Below the pieces are notes generated by a model, which had not been told where the DNA came from, ran no database searches, and saw nothing but the letters and a program-made list of their open reading frames with translations. Made by a program: the position numbers and the translations under genes. A stretch of 32,420 nt of DNA, from assembly GCA_032718475.1 (NCBI GenBank), contig JAUCBJ010008469.1, positions 1 to 32,420 of the forward strand. Reading direction: 5' to 3'. Positions 28,607 to 32,420 of this stretch are shown one piece after another. The first letter of the stretch is position 1. Each line of letters begins with the position of its first letter. Origin of the DNA: Nemertoderma westbladi (lineage: Eukaryota; Xenacoelomorpha; Nemertodermatida; Nemertodermatidae).

Positions 28607-28841
28607 AGCACAAATTACGACTGTCAGACTGTAGGATGAGTACCAGTACTGATTCTCAGACTGCAGATTATCAGATCCTCTGCTGCTCTGAATCGACCAC
28701 GGGTTCGAATCGAACCCGCGGGACCTACACAAAAGCAAAGTCAAGATAAGTCGCTGATAAATTGCTACTAATTTCGCCGGATAATACTCTGCTAATTTCG
28801 CCGGATAAAAGCAGGCTTTTTGGTTCCAAATGTTCTTAAAG
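28607..28841. other. Flanking DNA with B-box-like inverted sequence
   Basis: Around 28699-28725 lies CGGGTTCGAATCGAACCCG, a near-perfect palindrome that includes a polymerase III B-box and is followed by CGGGACCTA, as in the stretch at 15285-15303. No A-box or tRNA fold found. GCTAATTTCGCCGGATAA is tandemly repeated at about 28765-28808. Confidence 0.4.
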
Positions 28842-29115
28842 GTTTCGAAGGGTATGGATTTCGAAGAGAAAAATCCGTCGTTTAATAGACTATTAGCCTT
28901 CGATTAGAAGTTTACGAAGCATTTTCGAAGGATAATTCGAAGACAAAAATGCTTCGTTTAGTACAGTAGTAGACTATTAGCCTTCGATTATAAGTTTACG
29001 AAGCATTTTCGAAGGATAATTCGAAGACAAAAATGCTTCGTTTAGTAGACTATTCGCCTGCGATTATAAGTTTATGAAGCATTTTTCGAAGGATGATTTC
29101 GAAGAGGAAGATCCC
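28842..29115. repeat. Tandem hairpin repeats, 76-84 bp period
   Basis: GACTATTAGCCTTCGATT-type starts occur at 28888, 28972 and 29048. Each unit contains CGAAGCATTTT facing AAAATGCTTCG across about 20 bases, an 11-bp stem, plus repeated TTCGAAG palindromes. Confidence 0.85.
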
Positions 29116-29284
29116 GGGTGGGTATGAGCCTATACCTACCCTACACCATACTTCCCTATCCTACAATACGTTATACACTTATTAATGGAAGCGGCTGAGT
29201 ATATAGAGAAATATATAATCAATTTGAGGGTATCTATGGAAACTTTAGGTGATAATCGAAAAATTAGAATTGGTTAGTATAGCA

Positions 29285-29432
29285 CATAATGAATTACATG
29301 TGAATGGCGAATGGACTTGGAAGGTGGGGCGAATAGGCCAACTGTCCATATCGATTCGCCCCAGGTCTATATGCCCCTAAAATGTGGGGCCAATCGACTT
29401 GGGGCGAAATGTTCGAGGGACGAAGCGACCCG
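29285..29432 (+). repeat. GGGGCGAATC hairpin repeat, copy 3
   Basis: Matches 15308-15472 from CATAATGAATTACATGTG onward, with a shorter central part and several mismatches in the last GGGGCGAA words. Confidence 0.75.
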
Positions 29433-29447
29433 TGGGTGCGTTAAGTG

Positions 29448-29829
29448 GGTGGAGCAGATGCAAGGGCCATACGTTGGTGGCAACAGTCGGAGATAGATTG
29501 GATTGCATGTTCTAAGTCAAGTGCATAAAAATACCAGGCACAGACACGTCTCAGTTGGGCACGAGGGGGGTGATATTAAGCTCTAAATGAAGTAAGGTGA
29601 GGAGGCCAATGAAGGCATTTCGTGGTATCACAATTAGTTCTTGTGGTGCCTGGAAGGGAACATTCATGCGGACAATGAGAAGATCATCAGAGGAGATAGA
29701 TGTGACACCCAGATATTGTTTTACATCCCGGATGTTAGTTAATTTCTTAGAACGTTTACGAGTCCTCGAGTTCACAAGGGAGCCAAGATGTCTGGTGTAT
29801 GTGTAATTTAGCAGAATAATAACCCGCAA
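29448..29829 (-). pseudogene. Retroelement pol relic (region before and at the integrase zinc finger)
   Basis: The minus frame from 29829 has the pattern DDLLIVR...PFQAPQELIVIPRNAFIGLLTLLHLELN. This is the segment found in several animal retroelement pol proteins just ahead of the integrase HHCC finger. After a frameshift at about 29550-29520 the text continues in another frame as LDLEHAIQSISDCCHQ and MALASAPPT, equivalent to the second half of that finger. Both sides are truncated and the frame is broken. Which element family it belongs to is not clear; it is not the missing part of the large element, which lies outside its LTRs. Confidence 0.55.
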
Positions 29830-30155
29830 CTAGGAAGGATGATGCAACGGAACAACTTTCGCATATCCAATTTACTTTCGGAAAAGCTGAGGCTGAACAC
29901 AGTAGGAATGGTGTTATTTCTGATGCTTCTTTAATTCTTATTTTTTAGTGAACAGCTTTATTTCAACAGTACAAGACGGACATGGAAAATCCTTCTTAGT
30001 AGTTGTCTTCGGCGGCCGTCCATGTGCATTCGTTTCGTGCCTACGTATATTACCTTTCCTTGTAAATGCACTTTCACACAACTTTCACACTCAAACATGA
30101 TAAAACTACAGTATTAAAGCAAATAAAATAAAATATGGGAGAATCTTGACGCAAT
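29830..30155. other. Intergenic, no gene seen
   Basis: No coding region, RNA gene or repeat supported. AT-rich with AATAAAATAAAATATGG near 30121. Confidence 0.5.
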
Positions 30156-30159
30156 CAAT

Positions 30160-30375
30160 ATTCATCCCTCTTCAGGGTAAAATCGTAGCGATTAACGCAG
30201 CAAAAATAAAACTGTAACCTGTTAAATTGACATTCGTTTATTGTTTTGTTAGAATAATGTGCCACTGTAATATGCTCCTTTTTGTTACCTAATGTAATTG
30301 ATATAGCTCTTAATTCACTGAGACAAGATATTTATTTGCCGAGGTTAGATTTGTGTCAAGTTTACGCCCCTGCCT
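30160..30375 (+). repeat. R2 dispersed repeat, copy 3 (left arm of an inverted pair)
   Basis: Words CATCCCTCTTCAGGG, CTGTAACCTGTT, CGTTTATTGTTTTGTTAGAA, GTGCCACTGTAA-TGCTCCTTT and GAGACAAGATATTTATTTGC match copies at 4885 and 11000. The inverted copy at 32275-32420 faces it. Confidence 0.75.
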
Positions 30376-30400
30376 TTATATAATATTTATTTGTTATTTC

Positions 30401-30408
30401 GTGGTGTA
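30401..30408. other. Target-site duplication of hAT-2, left
   Basis: GTGGTGTA, identical to 32228-32235. Confidence 0.9.
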
Positions 30409-31969
30409 CAGAGGCGTAGCGAGGGGGGGGGGGAATGTTCTCCCGGGCGCACTCACCCGGGGGCGTAGCGAGGGGGGGATGTTCCCCCGGGCGCACTCAC
30501 CCAGAGGCGTAGCGAGGGGGGATGTTCTCCCGGGCGCACTCACCCGGGGGCGTAGCGAGGGGGGGATGTTCCCCCGGGCGCACTCACCCAGAGGCGTAGC
30601 GAGGGGGGATGTTCTCCCGGGCGCACTCACCCGGGGGCGTAGCGAGGGGGGGGATGTTCCCCCGGGCGCACTCACCCAGAGGCGTAGCGAGGGGGGATGT
30701 TCCCCCGGGCGCACTCACCCAGAGGCGTAGCGAGGGGGGGGATGTTCCCCCGGGCGCACTCACCCAGAGGCGTAGCGAGGGGGGATGTTCTCCCGGGCGC
30801 ACTCACCCGGGGGCGTAGCGAGGGGGGGATGTTCCCCCGGGCGCACTCACCCAGAGGCGTAACGAGGGGGGGGATGTTCCCCCGGGCGCACTCACCCAGA
30901 GGCGTAACGAGGGGGGGGGTGTTCCCCCGGGCGCACTCACCCAGAGGCGTAGCGAGGGGGGATGTTCTCCCGGGCGCACTCACCCGGGGGCATAGCGAGG
31001 GGGGGGATGTTCCCCCGGGCGCACTCACCCAGAGGCGTAACGAGGGGGGGGATGTTCCCCCGGGCGCACTCACCCAGAGGCGTAGCGAGGGGGGGGATGT
31101 TCCCCCGGGCGCACTCACCCAGAGGCGTAGCGAGGGGGGATGTTCTCCCGGGCGCACTCACCCGGGGGCGTAGCGAGGGGGGGGATGTTCCCCCGGGCGC
31201 ACTCACCCAGAGGCGTAACGAGGGGGGGATGTTCCCCCGGGCGCACTCACCCAGAGGCGTAGCGAGGGGGGATGTTCCCCCGGGCGCACTCACCCGGGGG
31301 CGTAGCGAGGGGGGGGATGTTCCCCCGGGCGCACTCACCCAGAGGCGTAACAAGGGGGGGGATGTTCCCCCGGGCGCACTCACCCAGAGGCGTAGCGAGG
31401 GGGGGATGTTCCCCTGGGCGCACTCACCCAGAGGCGTAGCGAGGGGGGATGTTCTCCCGGGCGCACTCACCCGGGGGCGTAGCGAGGGGGGGATGTTCCC
31501 CCGGGCGCACTCACCCAGAGGCGTAACGAGGGGGGGATGTTCCCCCGGGCGCACTCACCCAGAGGCGTAGCGAGGGGGGGGATGTTCCCCCGGGCGCACT
31601 CACCCAGAGGCGTAGCGAGGGGGGATGTTCTCCCGGGCGCACTCACCCGGGGGCGTAGCGAGGGGGGGGATGTTCCCCCGGGCGCACTCACCCAGAGGCG
31701 TAACGAGGGGGGGATGTTCCCCCGGGCGCACTCACCCAGAGGCGTAGCGAGGGGGGGGATGTTCCCCCGGGCGCACTCTCCCAGAGGCGTAGCGAGGGGG
31801 GATGTTCTCCCGGGCGCACTCACCCGGGGGCGTAGCGAGGGGGGGGATGTTCCCCCGGGCGCACTCACCCAGAGGCGTAACGAGGGGGGGGATGTTCCCC
31901 CGGGCGCACTCACCCAGAGGCGTAGCGAGGGGGGGATGTTCCCCCGGGCGCACTCACCCGGGGGCGTTT
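30409..31969 (+). repeat. GC-rich minisatellite, about 35 units of 42-45 bp, with higher-order pattern
   Basis: Consensus unit: AGGCGTAGCGAG, a run of 6-9 G, ATGTT, CCCCCGGGCGCACTCACCC. The runs GGGGG and CCCCC face each other across ATGTT, so each unit can fold as a hairpin. Two unit types exist: A (TTCCCCCGGG ... ACCCAGA) and B (TTCTCCCGGG ... ACCCGGGGG). B units recur every 87 bp in the first part (about 30437, 30524, 30611) and then about every 177 bp (30787, 30964, 31142; 31451, 31627, 31804), that is, every second and then every fourth unit. Long open frames on both strands are a by-product of a stop-free GC-rich repeat. Confidence 0.95.
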
Positions 31970-32227
31970 AAATGTTTTTTTATGCATTTATTAAATGTAA
32001 CATTTTTCTCAGCTCGCTTCGCTCGCCATTTAATATATTATAATTGCACTACTACTGTATATCAAACTTGTATATAATAGATTTCATGATTTGATATAGT
32101 ATACTGTTATATATATATCATATTAAAAAAAAACGTCATAAATGAAAAGTTAAAATTATTGAAGGTGGGGGGGGGGCGCCATCTCAGCTTCATTCCCCGG
32201 GCGCCAGAAGGGCTCGCTACGCCTCTG
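30409..32227. mobile_element. hAT-type non-autonomous transposon with amplified end (hAT-2)
   Basis: Terminal inverted repeats CAGAGGCGTAGCGAG at 30409-30423 and, reversed, 32213-32227, with an exact 8-bp duplication GTGGTGTA on both sides. The CAGNGGCG-like end plus 8-bp duplication is typical of hAT. Inner similarity of both ends includes CCCGGGCGC. Most of the length is a tandem array in which every unit begins with the terminal repeat itself. The right part (31970-32212) is AT-rich, unique sequence with a GCTCGCTTCGCTCGC motif at 32012. No transposase. Confidence 0.88.
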
Positions 32228-32235
32228 GTGGTGTA
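32228..32235. other. Target-site duplication of hAT-2, right
   Basis: GTGGTGTA, identical to 30401-30408. Confidence 0.9.
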
Positions 32236-32274
32236 ATCCGGAGATAGGGGGGCAAAACTCTATTTATATAAACA

Positions 32275-32420
32275 CTGGACGCAAAACCCGCCTTGTCAAA
32301 TTAATATCCCGCCTCAATGTTAAATTCTCTATTTAGGGAAAGGAGCAGGTTACAGTGGTCGGTTATTTTAACCAAAACAATAAACAATAGAACAGGTTAC
32401 AGAATTATTTTTGAGAATAA
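32275..32420 (-). repeat. R2 dispersed repeat, copy 4 (right arm, continues beyond the window)
   Basis: In reverse complement it reads CTGTAACCTGTTCTATTG, TTTATTGTTTTGGTTAAAAT, CACTGTAACCTGCTCCTTTC and GGGATATTAATTTG, the same order as the other copies. It forms an inverted pair with 30160-30375. Confidence 0.75.

Noticed and set aside
28695-28730. tRNA or SINE head based on GGTTCGAA
   Set aside because: The B-box-like word is part of a palindrome and no A-box or cloverleaf is present.
30409-31969. Regularly spaced repeats resembling a CRISPR array
   Set aside because: The entire unit is repeated; there are no unique spacers, no cas genes, and the DNA is eukaryotic.
30353-32077. Long open frames on both strands in the GC-rich array (repeated RGVARGG/PRAHSPRG-type peptides)
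   Set aside because: They come from a stop-free minisatellite whose 42-45 bp units shift frame. All frames and both strands are open alike, with no start context or domain.

Overview
The window looks like animal (metazoan) nuclear DNA, probably from a marine invertebrate. The reasons are two animal-type membrane-protein genes (a PRA1/prenylated Rab acceptor and a tetraspanin), an LTR retrotransposon of the BEL/Pao type (a superfamily known from animals), AT-rich intergenic DNA and dense nested transposons. The species cannot be named from the sequence. The palindrome TAGGCCTA is strongly over-represented (15 copies found by eye).

Layout. 1-747: end of an LTR plus leader of a diverged relative of the large retroelement further right, abutting a broken non-LTR reverse transcriptase fragment (748-1625, minus). 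3003-3674 (plus): intronless PRA1-family gene. 5177-6903: non-autonomous hAT element with an exact 8-bp target duplication, containing a SINE-like piece. 8749-9693 (minus): intronless tetraspanin resembling the TSPAN33/TspanC8 group but with six rather than eight loop cysteines. 9895-11586: 1.7-kb non-autonomous element with terminal inverted repeats and many TGTCAAATTTGACA-type palindromes. 12057-14952: 2.9-kb TA-flanked inverted-repeat element full of internal repeats.

16041-28601 is one complete LTR retrotransposon on the minus strand, with LTRs of about 1.05 kb (about 1.3% different by eye), TG...CA ends and a 5-bp target duplication (GCACT). In element order it holds 5' LTR, a 2.2-kb leader, ORF1 (unknown, coiled-coil/Ala-rich tail), ORF2 (BEL/Pao Gag, CCHC zinc knuckles and aspartic protease in one 1144-codon frame) and ORF3 (decayed, unknown). 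The reverse transcriptase, most of RNase H and the integrase are missing, yet ORF2 stays open across the deletions. This points to a family that keeps making Gag-protease and is copied by enzymes supplied from elsewhere.

28602-32420: hairpin-rich tandem repeats, a pol relic, and a second hAT element (30409-32227, TSD GTGGTGTA) in which one transposon end has been amplified into about 35 tandem units with higher-order periodicity. This hAT sits between inverted arms of a dispersed repeat (R2) that also occurs at 4885 and 11000. Only the PRA1 and tetraspanin genes look like host genes; nearly everything else is mobile-element sequence.
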